Source of the DNA: Semisulcospira habei
Taxonomy: Eukaryota > Mollusca > Gastropoda > Semisulcospiridae
Length of the DNA stretch: 64,000 nt
Reading direction: 5' to 3'
Assembly: GCA_036245525.1 (NCBI GenBank)
Contig: BTPG01000001.1
Coordinates: 224,571,045 to 224,635,044, forward strand
Of this stretch, positions 10,736-20,246 are shown piece after piece. Made by a program: the position numbers and the translations under genes. The notes beneath the pieces are model-generated. The model saw only the letters and a list, made by a program, of their open reading frames with translations. It was not told where the DNA came from and ran no database searches. The first letter of the stretch is position 1, and every line of letters starts with the position of its first letter.

Positions 10736-11965
10736 TATACCTACTCCAGTAAGGCCAATTACCAATGCTGTTCTTTCTGACTCATGTATGTTTACTGGTG
10801 CCAGTGTAGGTGCCGATGCTGGGGCTGTTACTGGCGTTACTGCCTGTATGGGTGATGATGTTACTGGCGTTATTAATGATTTTAATGGTTGTAGGTGTGT
10901 GGTTGTTGGGCTCAAGTTTACAGATTGATTGAGGCCTAATTTCTGATCACTCCCAGCAACAATTATTTCATTATTATAATTTGTTATTGTCCCCATTTGG
11001 AGTTGAAGATCAGAAGGCAACATGTATAACCCGATGCCAACTACAAAGTCAACTTTTGATCTAGCATATCTGAGAATGTCTTGGTAATGCTGTATGCTTG
11101 ACGGGAGATCAATTACTGAGTTGATCGAATCTTCTAAGTTTGCGAGAAACTGTTTTTGTGAATCGAACTTCTCACTTCCATTCAAAATGTTCGATTTTGT
11201 TTGAGCTTGTGCTCCTAGAATACACCACACATATGTTCTGATAGACTCATTAATGCGTTCGACTCCTGCTTGTGTAAACCCTTCACTCTTATCTAAGACA
11301 AATGTGGTCCAGGCATTTGACTGTTTCTGCTCAATTGAACCTAACCACACTTGTGATTTTTGTGAAAATGAAGTGTAACCAGGCCAGTAATCTTGAGGGT
11401 ATTGTCTGTGACTCATAGCATAATACAGTGTACCCCTGCCGTGGTGATCATCAAGTTTTTGTGTGAAGTCATACCGGGGGCTTATGTTAAACTCAATACA
11501 GATGCGTTCAAATGCTTTCATATCCATGGGATTATTAAACTGATTAAAACTGGATTCAGTTGGTAATGGTGTTTGGAGTTCTGACAGTATTCTTCTAAGC
11601 TGGTAATACGTGTGGAAATGATACACAGACCTAATCAGTTTGTTTGAGTGATTCAAGTGGTCTGTAAAAGAAACGCCACATCCTGTAGTTGAGCATAGTA
11701 TAGCAAAGTTGAGTTGGTTTTGAAACATCTGTAGTGGACTTGAAGACCACTTTCTTGCAGTAGCATCGTCTGTTATTGGAGGGTTTAGGTAATGATCAAA
11801 AGGGTTGGGTACTTTGACTTGAAATAAATCTTGTTCGCTTACAGCTATGTCGAGCTGATTTAGTTGAATTATTTTCTGGTCATAAGTAGGGGCGACATTG
11901 TATTTGGCATCCACATTAAATTGAAATGCGTTTGTAGTGGTAATGGTTGGTGATTTAAATTCCAT
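10712..11965 (-). CDS. Conserved Polinton protein, 417 aa, C-terminal tail anchor
   Basis: An intact ATG-to-stop frame. The N-terminal 300 residues look globular, with aromatic-rich motifs such as YPQDYWPGY and RYARSKVDFVVGIGLY. A Pro/Thr/Ala/Val-rich linker (about 345-395) is followed by one hydrophobic helix (about 398-415, ALVIGLTGVGILLLYLF). A polar domain on a stalk with a tail anchor suggests a surface or membrane-associated virion component; that is inference. Divergent from the minor capsid gene with only 22 bp between the start codons. Confidence 0.75.
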   Translation of the reverse strand: MEFKSPTITTTNAFQFNVDAKYNVAPTYDQKIIQLNQLDIAVSEQDLFQVKVPNPFDHYLNPPITDDATARKWSSSPLQMFQNQLNFAILCSTTGCGVSFTDHLNHSNKLIRSVYHFHTYYQLRRILSELQTPLPTESSFNQFNNPMDMKAFERICIEFNISPRYDFTQKLDDHHGRGTLYYAMSHRQYPQDYWPGYTSFSQKSQVWLGSIEQKQSNAWTTFVLDKSEGFTQAGVERINESIRTYVWCILGAQAQTKSNILNGSEKFDSQKQFLANLEDSINSVIDLPSSIQHYQDILRYARSKVDFVVGIGLYMLPSDLQLQMGTITNYNNEIIVAGSDQKLGLNQSVNLSPTTTHLQPLKSLITPVTSSPIQAVTPVTAPASAPTLAPVNIHESERTALVIGLTGVGILLLYLFH

Positions 11966-11987
11966 CCTTTTTTATGTGATAATAAAA
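11966..11987. promoter_or_regulatory. 22-bp divergent intergenic region
   Basis: Contains TTTTTTATGTGATAATAAAA between two divergent ATGs. Compactness implies overlapping promoters for the 417-aa gene and the minor capsid gene. Confidence 0.45.
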
Positions 11988-12704
11988 ATGTTTATTACCT
12001 TAACAAATCTTGACACAAGCAAACCAGTGTGGTTAACTAATGGGATTGATAATCGTGATGGTAGCAAGGCTGTAGCTATCCATGAAATGTTCTATACAGT
12101 AAAATGGTTTAATGTAACGGATGATAACAATTATTCTGTAAGTGGAACTATTGATGGTTTAGAAAAGGGTGATATTTTACGAGCTGGATATTATGACTTT
12201 TGTACTTTAGCTGAATGGCTTCAAAATGAATTTAAAATTAAAGCAACTTTAAACCCAGCTAATTTACTTGTTACAATTGATTTTCCGAAAAGTGGTCAGT
12301 TTTCTTTATCAATTAGTCTTTTATTATTACTTGGTTTTTTAGGTAAAAAAATAACATATCCAGACGAAGATTGGTCACAGTCAGATGGATGTCTACTATC
12401 ACCCAAAAAATTAAGAATAACTGGAAGATACCCTGTTCATTTGTCAGTACGCACATTGCTAAATGTTCATTTGAAAGAATTAAGCACTACTGATAATCTT
12501 CACAATGGAAAGCCTTCGACTTTGTTGAAATGTGTGTCGATTGGAACTGCCCCATATTGTGAAAATGTAGTTGTTAGATTTCCTAATTCACAGTTTAAAA
12601 AATTGGGCTCCAGTTTCTTTGAATCATTGTGCTTATCTGTAACTAACCAGGATGACAAACCAGTTGTCATGCATGATTTTTATGTTGTGTTGGAAGTAAA
12701 ATAA
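11988..12704 (+). CDS. mCP: Minor capsid (penton) protein, single jelly-roll
   Basis: The ATG in ATAAAAATG at 11988 is preferred over an upstream in-frame ATG at 11937 that lies inside the divergent gene. About 238 residues, beta-rich, with the pattern seen in Polinton minor capsids: a hydrophobic LLLLGFLGKKI segment, an RITGRYPVHLSVRTLLNVHL strand pair, DNLHNGKPSTLLKCVSI, and a C-terminal VMHDFYVVLEVK. It is expected to occupy the five-fold vertices with the major capsid protein. The frame is intact. Confidence 0.75.
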   Translation: MFITLTNLDTSKPVWLTNGIDNRDGSKAVAIHEMFYTVKWFNVTDDNNYSVSGTIDGLEKGDILRAGYYDFCTLAEWLQNEFKIKATLNPANLLVTIDFPKSGQFSLSISLLLLLGFLGKKITYPDEDWSQSDGCLLSPKKLRITGRYPVHLSVRTLLNVHLKELSTTDNLHNGKPSTLLKCVSIGTAPYCENVVVRFPNSQFKKLGSSFFESLCLSVTNQDDKPVVMHDFYVVLEVK

Positions 12705-12726
12705 ATTTTATTTTTGTTTTATAAAA

Positions 12727-13602
12727 ATGAGCGGTCTTGGCCCAAAGCCGAGAATTATTCCAGTTGCGTGTCCATCAGTAGAGTTGAAAGATTTGGCTGA
12801 CCTGCAAGATTTTGAAAAAGAAGGTGAAATAGGAGAGGTGTATGGCCTTGAACTTGTGTCCATTGGATTGTACAAACGAAAGGCAATTGAAGATGTAAAA
12901 GATGGCGCGTTTCCTAAACTTAGTCAACTTCGTGATGTTACTGTTCCTACTCCTGTAAGTAATGTGCTCTGCAGCTTAAAACATGTGGCTAATAAGTGGG
13001 TAATTATTCCTACCCCTGTTCCGTTTGCTCCTATTCCCATTGTATGGGACATAAAGTTTGTTTTCATCAGTCCTTATGTTTATTTTACTGATGAAGGTGC
13101 CTTAGTATTTAGAAAAGTTGTTAACTCTGAGCCAACGCTTGTAAGTCTTGTGCCAAGCTATTCCGAAACCAATAGCAGAGAAAAACTAAAACTTCAAGAG
13201 TATGGGAAACGAAGGTATCTTTTTCTTACAAATAGGAAAGGCAGAACAGATACTTCTATTTCGTTCGTACCAACAAATTTTACCATAGATAGAGATGCGA
13301 CAATAGTTTTTGAAATTCTCATGAGATCTGTGGAAGCTGTGAAAGAAGCAGATATCGCGCAGGGAATCAAACTTACGTGGGAAAGCTCAGTAACAGAGTC
13401 AACAAAGGTTGTTATTGCTATTAGAAAAATCAATACAGATTTTGAAGTTTCGAGTAGTGTCCCTGCTGTTAAGGTAGTGATTGATAAAACAACTCTAGTT
13501 TATCTAAGTTTCATAAACCTGGAACACATAGATCTTGTTTCATTTTATTACGATAGCAAATTGTATACCTTTGAAGAGTTGCAAAATAAATTAGAAGATT
13601 AA
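12727..13602 (+). CDS. Uncharacterised Polinton protein, 291 aa
   Basis: Starts 22 bp after the minor capsid stop in a TTTTATAAAAATG context; intact. No transmembrane helix or catalytic motif is visible. The composition is beta-rich with alternating Val/Ile (for example VKVVIDKTTLVYLSF), and a central PTPVPFAPIPIVWDIKFVFI segment. Lying between capsid-like and membrane-protein genes it could be a structural protein, but I recognise no family. Confidence 0.65.
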   Translation: MSGLGPKPRIIPVACPSVELKDLADLQDFEKEGEIGEVYGLELVSIGLYKRKAIEDVKDGAFPKLSQLRDVTVPTPVSNVLCSLKHVANKWVIIPTPVPFAPIPIVWDIKFVFISPYVYFTDEGALVFRKVVNSEPTLVSLVPSYSETNSREKLKLQEYGKRRYLFLTNRKGRTDTSISFVPTNFTIDRDATIVFEILMRSVEAVKEADIAQGIKLTWESSVTESTKVVIAIRKINTDFEVSSSVPAVKVVIDKTTLVYLSFINLEHIDLVSFYYDSKLYTFEELQNKLED

Positions 13603-13629
13603 TTTTAAAAAAATATTTGTCATAACAAA

Positions 13630-14265
13630 ATGCCACCACTGTATCCACAAATACCACCTGAGCCGCTTGAGCCTATTGAGTGTGATAAAACATTACAGGC
13701 AGACTCATTCCGTTTAATGAATATTACAGAAGTGTTGAAGTATTTGGAAGGAGAACAAGCAAAATACTCTCGGTGCAAACGCCGTTACAAAACGGTTTTC
13801 AATTCTGTACACAACACATCAATGACCATGGGGGTGGTTTCGGCCAGATTATCTGTAGGAGGTATAGCTCTGTTTGCAACGGGAGTGGGAAGTGTCGTAG
13901 GAATTGCTATTGAAGTTGTTGGCCTTGTCACAAGCCTGGCATGCTTTGGTATGGAGGCCCTTAACAAAAAAATTAATATAAAGTTGCAGAAGCATGAAGC
14001 ATTAAGTACGCTCGCTGGAGCTAAGCTGACAAGTATGAAACTTATTATTAGTAAATCTTTGGAAGATAATGAAATTGACGATAACGAATTTAAGAGAGTC
14101 CAGGATGATTTGGCCAACTATAAACAACAAAAGTCTGAAATACAGAATAAGATGCGTAGTCAGGCTGTAAATGTTGAAGAGCTAAAGAAATCTTTTTTAG
14201 AACAAAGGAAAAAGATAGGCGCGAAAGAAACTATGAAAAAAGTAAAAGGACTTATAAGCAATTGA
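13630..14265 (+). CDS. Conserved Polinton two-helix membrane protein, 211 aa
   Basis: The ATG follows AACAAA. The N-terminus is Pro-rich (PPLYPQIPPEPLEP), followed by an amphipathic helix with LEGEQAKYSRCKRRYK, then two adjacent hydrophobic helices (about 66-105) and a long charged coiled coil with DNEIDDNEFKRVQDDL. This SLATT-like hairpin plus coiled-coil plan is familiar from Polintons and adintovirus-like elements; function unknown. A second frame continues past its stop (see 14265-14366). Confidence 0.75.
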   Translation: MPPLYPQIPPEPLEPIECDKTLQADSFRLMNITEVLKYLEGEQAKYSRCKRRYKTVFNSVHNTSMTMGVVSARLSVGGIALFATGVGSVVGIAIEVVGLVTSLACFGMEALNKKINIKLQKHEALSTLAGAKLTSMKLIISKSLEDNEIDDNEFKRVQDDLANYKQQKSEIQNKMRSQAVNVEELKKSFLEQRKKIGAKETMKKVKGLISN

Positions 14266-14366
14266 CGATAGGTTTTGGTAATCCATTATTTTTGTCATAC
14301 TCTTCACAAAGAGATGTCATGCCTGCTCATTTGACGCCATCAGCTCCACCACCAGATTATTACTAA
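14265..14366 (+). other. Short frame ending in adjacent PSAP and PPDY motifs
   Basis: In the +2 frame relative to the 211-aa gene, an open stretch crosses that gene's stop and ends in TPSAPPPDYY before TAA. It could be the original C-terminus after a frameshift in the A-run at 14235-14240, or a separate small ORF with ATG at 14319. P(S/T)AP and PPxY are the known ESCRT (Tsg101) and Nedd4 late-domain motifs in enveloped viruses. Their presence here is observed; function is speculative. Confidence 0.4.
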
Positions 14367-14438
14367 AAAAAAAAGTTTTCTTGTTGTCCTTCTAACTTGA
14401 GAAATCTGTCCGAGTGTCTTATTGACTGGGGTTAAGAA

Positions 14439-14513
14439 CTTGTGATAACTAACTTCAAAGTTAACGTCAAAGTTACTTGTAAGTTGTAGGTAACTTTGAA
14501 ATTAGTTATCAAG
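14439..14513. repeat. Imperfect inverted repeat upstream of the 175-aa gene
   Basis: GATAACTAACTTCAAAGTTA and TAACTTTGAAATTAGTTATC are inverted around a short centre. It may be a transcript hairpin, terminator or regulatory palindrome; it lies in the 200-bp gap before 14569. Confidence 0.6.
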
Positions 14514-14568
14514 TAAGATCATAAGTTATTCACAGGTCCAAGCAAAGTTTTTTATTTTTCATTATAAA

Positions 14569-15096
14569 ATGAACCAAGACGAATTAATTCTTCTAAGTGA
14601 TATCTGTGCTGTAGAAAACAAAGACTTAGACTCGAAAAAACAGCACCTTCTCTCTGTTGTTGTTTCTGGAAAATCAAAAGCTTTTCTTGGTAAACAATAC
14701 ATGACAGAAGACATAGAATCTCTTACCGCTGACGAGCTAATCAAACTACATTCAAAATATGAAAATCACATTAGTTCACTAATGACACGTGATTTGAGTC
14801 GATCTCTTGTCTGCCTATACACAAAAGCTGTGAGTCACTTCCTACCTGTTGATAGTGACAGTCTGTCACATGATCTAGAAAGCAACCCCATAGTTTCAAG
14901 TTCAATAGGCAAATTAGCATGCCTTATGTTTTACAAGTTTGGCAATTACCTTGCACCTGTGGTAACCTTGCTTGTAACTGGGAGTCATATTGACTTTTCT
15001 AAAATAAATTTTAAATTAGAAGAAAATGGACGAGACCCAGATGACTCCACATCAGAGTCCTGTCTTGACACAGGTTCAAACGGTGATGAAGGCTAA
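14569..15096 (+). CDS. Uncharacterised Polinton protein, 175 aa
   Basis: Intact frame from an ATG in a CATTATAAAATG context. Helical, Ser/Leu-rich N-terminal half, one moderately hydrophobic segment (about 130-150, APVVTLLVTG) and an acidic C-terminus. No family recognised. A decayed partial copy at 7304-7480 shows the gene was duplicated within the element. It overlaps the next gene (start 15037) by 60 bp in another frame. Confidence 0.6.
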   Translation: MNQDELILLSDICAVENKDLDSKKQHLLSVVVSGKSKAFLGKQYMTEDIESLTADELIKLHSKYENHISSLMTRDLSRSLVCLYTKAVSHFLPVDSDSLSHDLESNPIVSSSIGKLACLMFYKFGNYLAPVVTLLVTGSHIDFSKINFKLEENGRDPDDSTSESCLDTGSNGDEG

Positions 15097-15438
15097 AAGT
15101 CCAGGTCGAATAAGGGCGGGAAAAAAATTAGCTGAATATAACAGACAAAAAAAAAATTACAGCTTCAGGCATTAATAGAAAAGACTGACACACCATCAAC
15201 AGCACCAGTGTCACTACCGTCACACCCCCAACAAAGTGAGAGACAAACAACTAAAACAATAAAATATTTAGTTGCTGGATTTGCTGTAGGATTCTGTTAC
15301 GTAGGTTACCAATTATACAAAAAATACAAACCACAGACTCGAACCGTGTCCAAAAAATCAAGCACTCCAAAAACAAAAGAAGAAGTCTCCACATTACCAG
15401 CAGTGTCAAAACCTTTGGACCCATTTTACATGCAGTAA
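15037..15438 (+). CDS. Conserved Polinton basic/membrane protein, one A-run frameshift
   Basis: From ATG 15037 the frame encodes a polar N-terminus and a GRIRAGKKLAEYNRQKK motif typical of a small conserved Polinton protein. It then runs into a run of ten A's (about 15146-15155) and stops shortly after. One base out of frame, the coding continues with a single membrane helix (YLVAGFAVGFCYVGY), a basic Tyr/Lys segment and a Ser/Pro/Thr tail to 15438. A one-base deletion in the homopolymer (real or a sequencing artefact) is the simplest explanation. Likely membrane-anchored and nucleic-acid or capsid associated; inference only. Confidence 0.7.
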
Positions 15439-15473
15439 ATAAATTTATTATTTAATTTTTGTGGCATAAGAAA

Positions 15474-15704
15474 ATGAGCGACACAAAGAACATAATAAAC
15501 CTCATCTACCACTCTGCCGTAATAAGCGGGCTAACCGTTGCTTATTCTATGCTTGGAAAAAGTCTTCTCAAAATGAAATCAGCAGACCTGAGTAAATTAG
15601 ACTTCGAAGATAGCGCTAAGCTAGTAGCAGTTGTTACAGCGTCGATTGCGACAAAAGATTTTCTTGTCAAGCAGAGAATTATTCCCGAAAATGTTTCTAT
15701 GTAA
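15474..15704 (+). CDS. Small conserved Polinton membrane protein, 76 aa
   Basis: The ATG at 15474 (AAGAAAATG) fits the usual start context; an upstream frame extension to 15459 is less likely. Two hydrophobic segments (ISGLTVAYSMLG, and LVAVVTASIATKDFLV near the C-terminus) separated by DLSKLDFEDSAKL. This compact protein recurs in Polintons upstream of the integrase; function unknown. Intact. Confidence 0.7.
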   Translation: MSDTKNIINLIYHSAVISGLTVAYSMLGKSLLKMKSADLSKLDFEDSAKLVAVVTASIATKDFLVKQRIIPENVSM

Positions 15705-15715
15705 ATAAAATAAAT

Positions 15716-16147
15716 ATGGCGAGTTTAGTAGGAATAATTGGAGGCGCGATGGTCAACGCCCTGGCATTCAGTGGGTCAAATTATCTCTTTTCAAAAGTGG
15801 GTAGAGAAGAATCTGCAGAAGAAATGAAGCATCATAATGAGGCATCTGAAAAACTGGCACAAGCTCAACAAGATTATGAGAAGCAAAGAATAGAGAAACT
15901 TGATTTCATCAATGAAAAATTGAGGCTTGAGGGTCACGCACAGCATACATTTTCAAATGTCGATGACGCGATCAAAGAATATTTTCTTGTTACTGGCGAA
16001 GACATGACCATCCCACGACCAAAACTTAGTGACTATTACCAACCAAGCCCAGAACAAAGAAATGGAGAAATAATATTTGTTCTAGTAGGAATGACATTAG
16101 TATATTTTACAGGAGTTTATATTGCTAGAAGAAATGACAGACGCTAA
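15716..16147 (+). CDS. Conserved Polinton membrane protein, 143 aa
   Basis: The ATG lies 12 bp after the previous stop. An N-terminal hydrophobic segment (SLVGIIGGAMVNALAFSG), a charged coiled coil (about 30-75, EKLAQAQQDYEKQRIEKL), a NVDDAIKEYF motif and a C-terminal membrane helix (IIFVLVGMTLVYFTGVYI) followed by basic residues. Intact; its end overlaps the integrase start at 16134. Confidence 0.72.
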   Translation: MASLVGIIGGAMVNALAFSGSNYLFSKVGREESAEEMKHHNEASEKLAQAQQDYEKQRIEKLDFINEKLRLEGHAQHTFSNVDDAIKEYFLVTGEDMTIPRPKLSDYYQPSPEQRNGEIIFVLVGMTLVYFTGVYIARRNDRR

Positions 16148-17092
16148 ACTATCAAAAATATATTACTCCCCAATTGGCTACTGGAAAGGGAATACTGCAA
16201 TAAAAAAAAACTACATGCAGCTGTGGGTGGGGATGTTACACTAGACCAAATAAAACAGTGGCTCAAAAAACAGGCAATTTGGCAAATATATCTTCCTGCT
16301 CCAAGAAAATAACAAGACCTCATTTTGTAAACACTATCCCTAATGACACCCATCAAATGGATCTCCTGTTCCTACCGCATGATACAATAAAAAAGAAACG
16401 ATACAAGTATGCACTAACTGTTGTTGACATAGCTTCAAGGTACAAGGACGCCGAACCCATAACTGACAAAAATGCTGTAACAGTGGCCACGGCGTTATCA
16501 AAGATATATAGTCGTGGTCCTTTAAAATACCCTAGGCTTGTGCAGGTTGATGATGGATCTGAATTTAAAGGCGCTGTTAATCAGTTATTTGCAAAGCATG
16601 GAGTGCTAGTGCGGCGAGGCATACCAGGCGTGCATAGATCACAGGCAATTGTTGAAAACTTTAACAAACAATTATCAGAGAGACTTTTCAGCTATCAGTA
16701 TTCTAAGGAACTCATGCATGACACACGTAACACTGAGTGGGTTAAGGGATTACCGTCTGTGATAAAAGCAATGAATAATGAGGGTCACCCTAAACCTGTT
16801 GATGCTATTAAATTAAAAACAATACCGTCAGGGTCAGAAATAAAAACAAAAGCACCTGACACAAGCTTGTTTACAAAACAGGTGAGATATTTGTATCAAC
16901 CCGGTGAAGCCGAGAATGACATCAGGCGCAGGGCAACTGATCCAATTTGGTCTACGTCTGTCCACAATATAAAAAAAAATAGTTCCTTCCACTAATGCAT
17001 CGATTTATTATCTGTATGAGCCTGCGCCTCAGAGGGCATTTGTCAGAGAAGAATTACAAATTATTCCCCCAGACACTGTTACGCATTTTTAA
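16134..17092 (+). pseudogene. INT: Polinton integrase (rve/DDE family), two frameshifts
   Basis: ATG 16134 opens a frame with YYSPIGYWKG and QWLKKQAIWQIYLPAPRK, the N-terminal region of Polinton integrases. After a shift near 16303-16313 the catalytic core follows, with the three acidic residues in HQMDLLFLP, VQVDDGSEFKG and HRSQAIVENFNKQL. After DPIWSTSVHNI an A-run (about 16971-16979) shifts the frame again. The C-terminal SIYYLYEPAPQRAFV segment ends at 17092, overlapping the polymerase 3' end by 14 bp. The enzyme would insert element ends and create the 6-bp TSD. Catalytic residues remain; the breaks are both at A-rich sites. Confidence 0.9.
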
Positions 17093-19567
17093 CCATTTCA
17101 TAAATTAGTTCATCAACCAGTTCATTAGCTATTTCTTCAGATAACTTGAGCCTGTAATGCCCAGGTGCATAAGCCTTTTCCTTAGTGTGAAACACTCGTT
17201 TTGTGTCTCCAACTGCTAGAGACTTTTTATGTGTTTGGATCATTTCAATATTGTGTCTATTTGACCTCAGTGTCTTGTTTGGATAATCAGGCATTAGTTC
17301 TCCAGCTAATACTTGCTTGTAATGTTCATGTCGAATGTCTTTATTTTTTATCACTGTTTTCTTGATACCGTTGGCTTTGGATTGACTGCCTTTTTGGTGT
17401 AAAATAGAATACATTTTTGACCTCAGTCCAACATACTCAACTATTGGCACACCATTTAGTTCATCTTTAAACTTACCAGGCACTTTCTTGTTTTGTGTGC
17501 TAAACAGCGGGTGATCCTTAGGGTAGTCAGACGTGTCATACATATGTAGTTCTGTTTTCATGTCTTCATAAAAGTCTTCAGTAGGTACGTCTATGATCAT
17601 AGAATCAGTGTCAGTGTATAGCAGACGGCACTCAGGATACTTTGGTTTAAAGTAATCATAATAAAATTCAAGCATCAATAGTTTTGATAACTCGAGTATT
17701 GCCATACCAATGAATACTGGTTTGTCCAGTTTGACAATCTTTTTTTTTGAGTGACACTGCATACAATGATGAATGAAACTCTTTGTACCCTGTGTACTGT
17801 GGCTTGCCTGTAAGTTTAATTGCACCCGATTCAGTTGTGACCAGTCTCACATCTTTGCGGTGATGAGGATTTTCCCAAGTCTTACCAAAACAGGCATTGT
17901 TCATAAGCTTAAAGAAGTCTTTGTCAAATGCAGTGTTGCCATCCCTCGCACGCAATGTTGTGTTCTTCATTATGTAATCTTTCATGAAAGCACTCTGATC
18001 AAATTGAATACCTCTGTGAACTTTCTTTAGTACTAACCCGTGTCTAATGTAAAACTGTAACAATCGATAGTGACATACGTAATTGAATTTGTCATTTAAA
18101 TTTGGCACAAGTTTGGTGTCTTCTTTTTCCCCCGTCATACTCATTTTCTCAACTGCTAATGGAAAATCATTGTGGTAATCATGTAGATGGTGTGGGTACT
18201 CCAGGTCTACTTCAAATATCCAACCCTTCGGATCGTTTCGGTCATGACTCATAATATTGTTTGTTAACTGTGTTATGTCATACTGTGACAAATCATACAG
18301 ACAAAAGTTTTTCAAGGGCAATAATTCACACATCGCGAATCCATACAAATTATTAGCATCCAAATACGTAATGAATGACCTTGACCTTGAGGGGTCAAAG
18401 TCATCAAGATATTTGTTGTTGGCTTTGGAATAATTGTTCGCTGCAATACTAATCCCTCCCCTCAAGCCACGTTCCACCATTTCACCCATCGTACGATCCG
18501 ACAACAGGTCTATAGATATCTTGCTGGATTTCAAAAATGCATCCCATGTCATGCCAGGACTAGTTATGTAACAAGCAGGGTCAAGACTGTAGTGTAACAA
18601 ACCCTTTTCACGATAACTTTCAAATGCGTCTGCTAGCAAGCAAACATCAGCTTTTAAGTATTGGTCATGGTAGTCACCAATCGTTTGACACCCTAATTTA
18701 TCCCATGCATCAAGTGCGTGCTGGTAATCAGAGTCAGAAATACCTTTGCCAGTTAGTGTGGAATAAAATTTCTCTTTTGGAGGCAGTCTCCTTTCTTCAA
18801 ACACAACCCAGTCACTGATGTACTCATATGGATACACACCTTTCTTAATTAAGTCTGGCTCAAAATATTTACTTGTTAGTGGATACTCAGTCAGTCCTTC
18901 TGCGAGACTAGCAAGCCCTAAAGACAAATGTTGCATGGAGTCATAAAATGCTAATTTGTTGTCCAGCCTAAAAGTCAAGTATTTTTCAGTTGTCTGGGCA
19001 ATACAACTAATTTGTTTGTAAGACTCATCCACAGCCTGCATGATAATATGTGAATCATACCCTTTAAGATTATGGAAAAAGATGGGCAGTTTGTATTTTT
19101 CAGGATCTATTTTTAATTTCAAGTTACAATAACCATGGGCAGCACCTCTGTAACGTCCAGTTATGTGGTCATGGTCACGAACTTTATCACCGTTCAGAGG
19201 TTGATCACAATATCCTAAAGGTTGTTCACAAATCCAACACATCACTGCTGTATCAAAATTTTGTTTGTCTTCTTCTGTCATCACCAAAGGCATCTGACAC
19301 TTTTCCAAATACTGTACTACCTGACTATACAGTTGTCTCATTTCTGTTAAAAACTCAGCTGCTGCATTTTCACCCCTGTAGATAACAGGTTCTGTATGCT
19401 GACCGTCAGACCTAACAAGAATATATCCAAAAGAACACACCACTTGATCACTCAATTTTACGGTCTTTGGTAATGATTCTGGAACAGGACCCTCATATGG
19501 TACAACCAGTGATTCAAAATCAGCATACACTACAAACGGCAGCTTTTGCTGATTAACATAGTTCTTA

Positions 19568-19754
19568 AAATAAATAATAATAATAATAATAATAATAATG
19601 GGTACTTATATAGCGCTTAATCTTACTCAAAAGCTCTAAGCGCTTTACAATCTGTACACAAAAATAAAATACAATGACATATGCACATAACAAACAAAGC
19701 ACAATGCCCGAACACACCACTTTTACAATAAACTAAACAACAATACATACATAC
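19568..19754 (-). mobile_element. LINE 3' end inserted in the polymerase gene
   Basis: (TAA)n on the left, then TATAGCGCTTAATC...AGCTCTAAGCGCTTTACA, the same hairpin-plus-(TTA)n tail as at 46282-46380 and 6785-6856. It separates YPDPGSKV from NQQKLPFVVYADFES of the polymerase. The right boundary is approximate. Confidence 0.7.
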
Positions 19755-20246
19755 ATTGCTACCTTGCTACCAGGATCTGGATACCTAAGTATTGTTTGAA
19801 TGTCATCAGCTGACCTACAGTGCAGAGTATGTTTATGTGCCACTTTTATAGAGGAGAACCGTTGTAAGCATCTTTTACATATTTCCTGTTTGCCATTGTG
19901 TTTTGTTACATGATTATGAATTAGTCGTGACATACTCCTAATAATTGTGTAGTGAAAGTTATCACCAGAGCTTATTAGTAACATGTCAACATGCTTATTT
20001 TCTGGCTGACCATAGGTTGGGGCAAGTTGTGATACTCTAATTGGTTGTAACTTGTTCTCAGACTCATTATCCCAAACAAACACGTTTACAGATATACCAG
20101 GATTTAGTTTTTCAAACAAGTCTATATCCTCTACCTTAACAGGGAAATCTATGGCACTGAAGTTGAGTTCGTTTACAAAATTGGTATAGTTAGATACACG
20201 TTCAGGCTTTGACCTTACAAAATGCAGTTTAGCAAGCACACACCAC

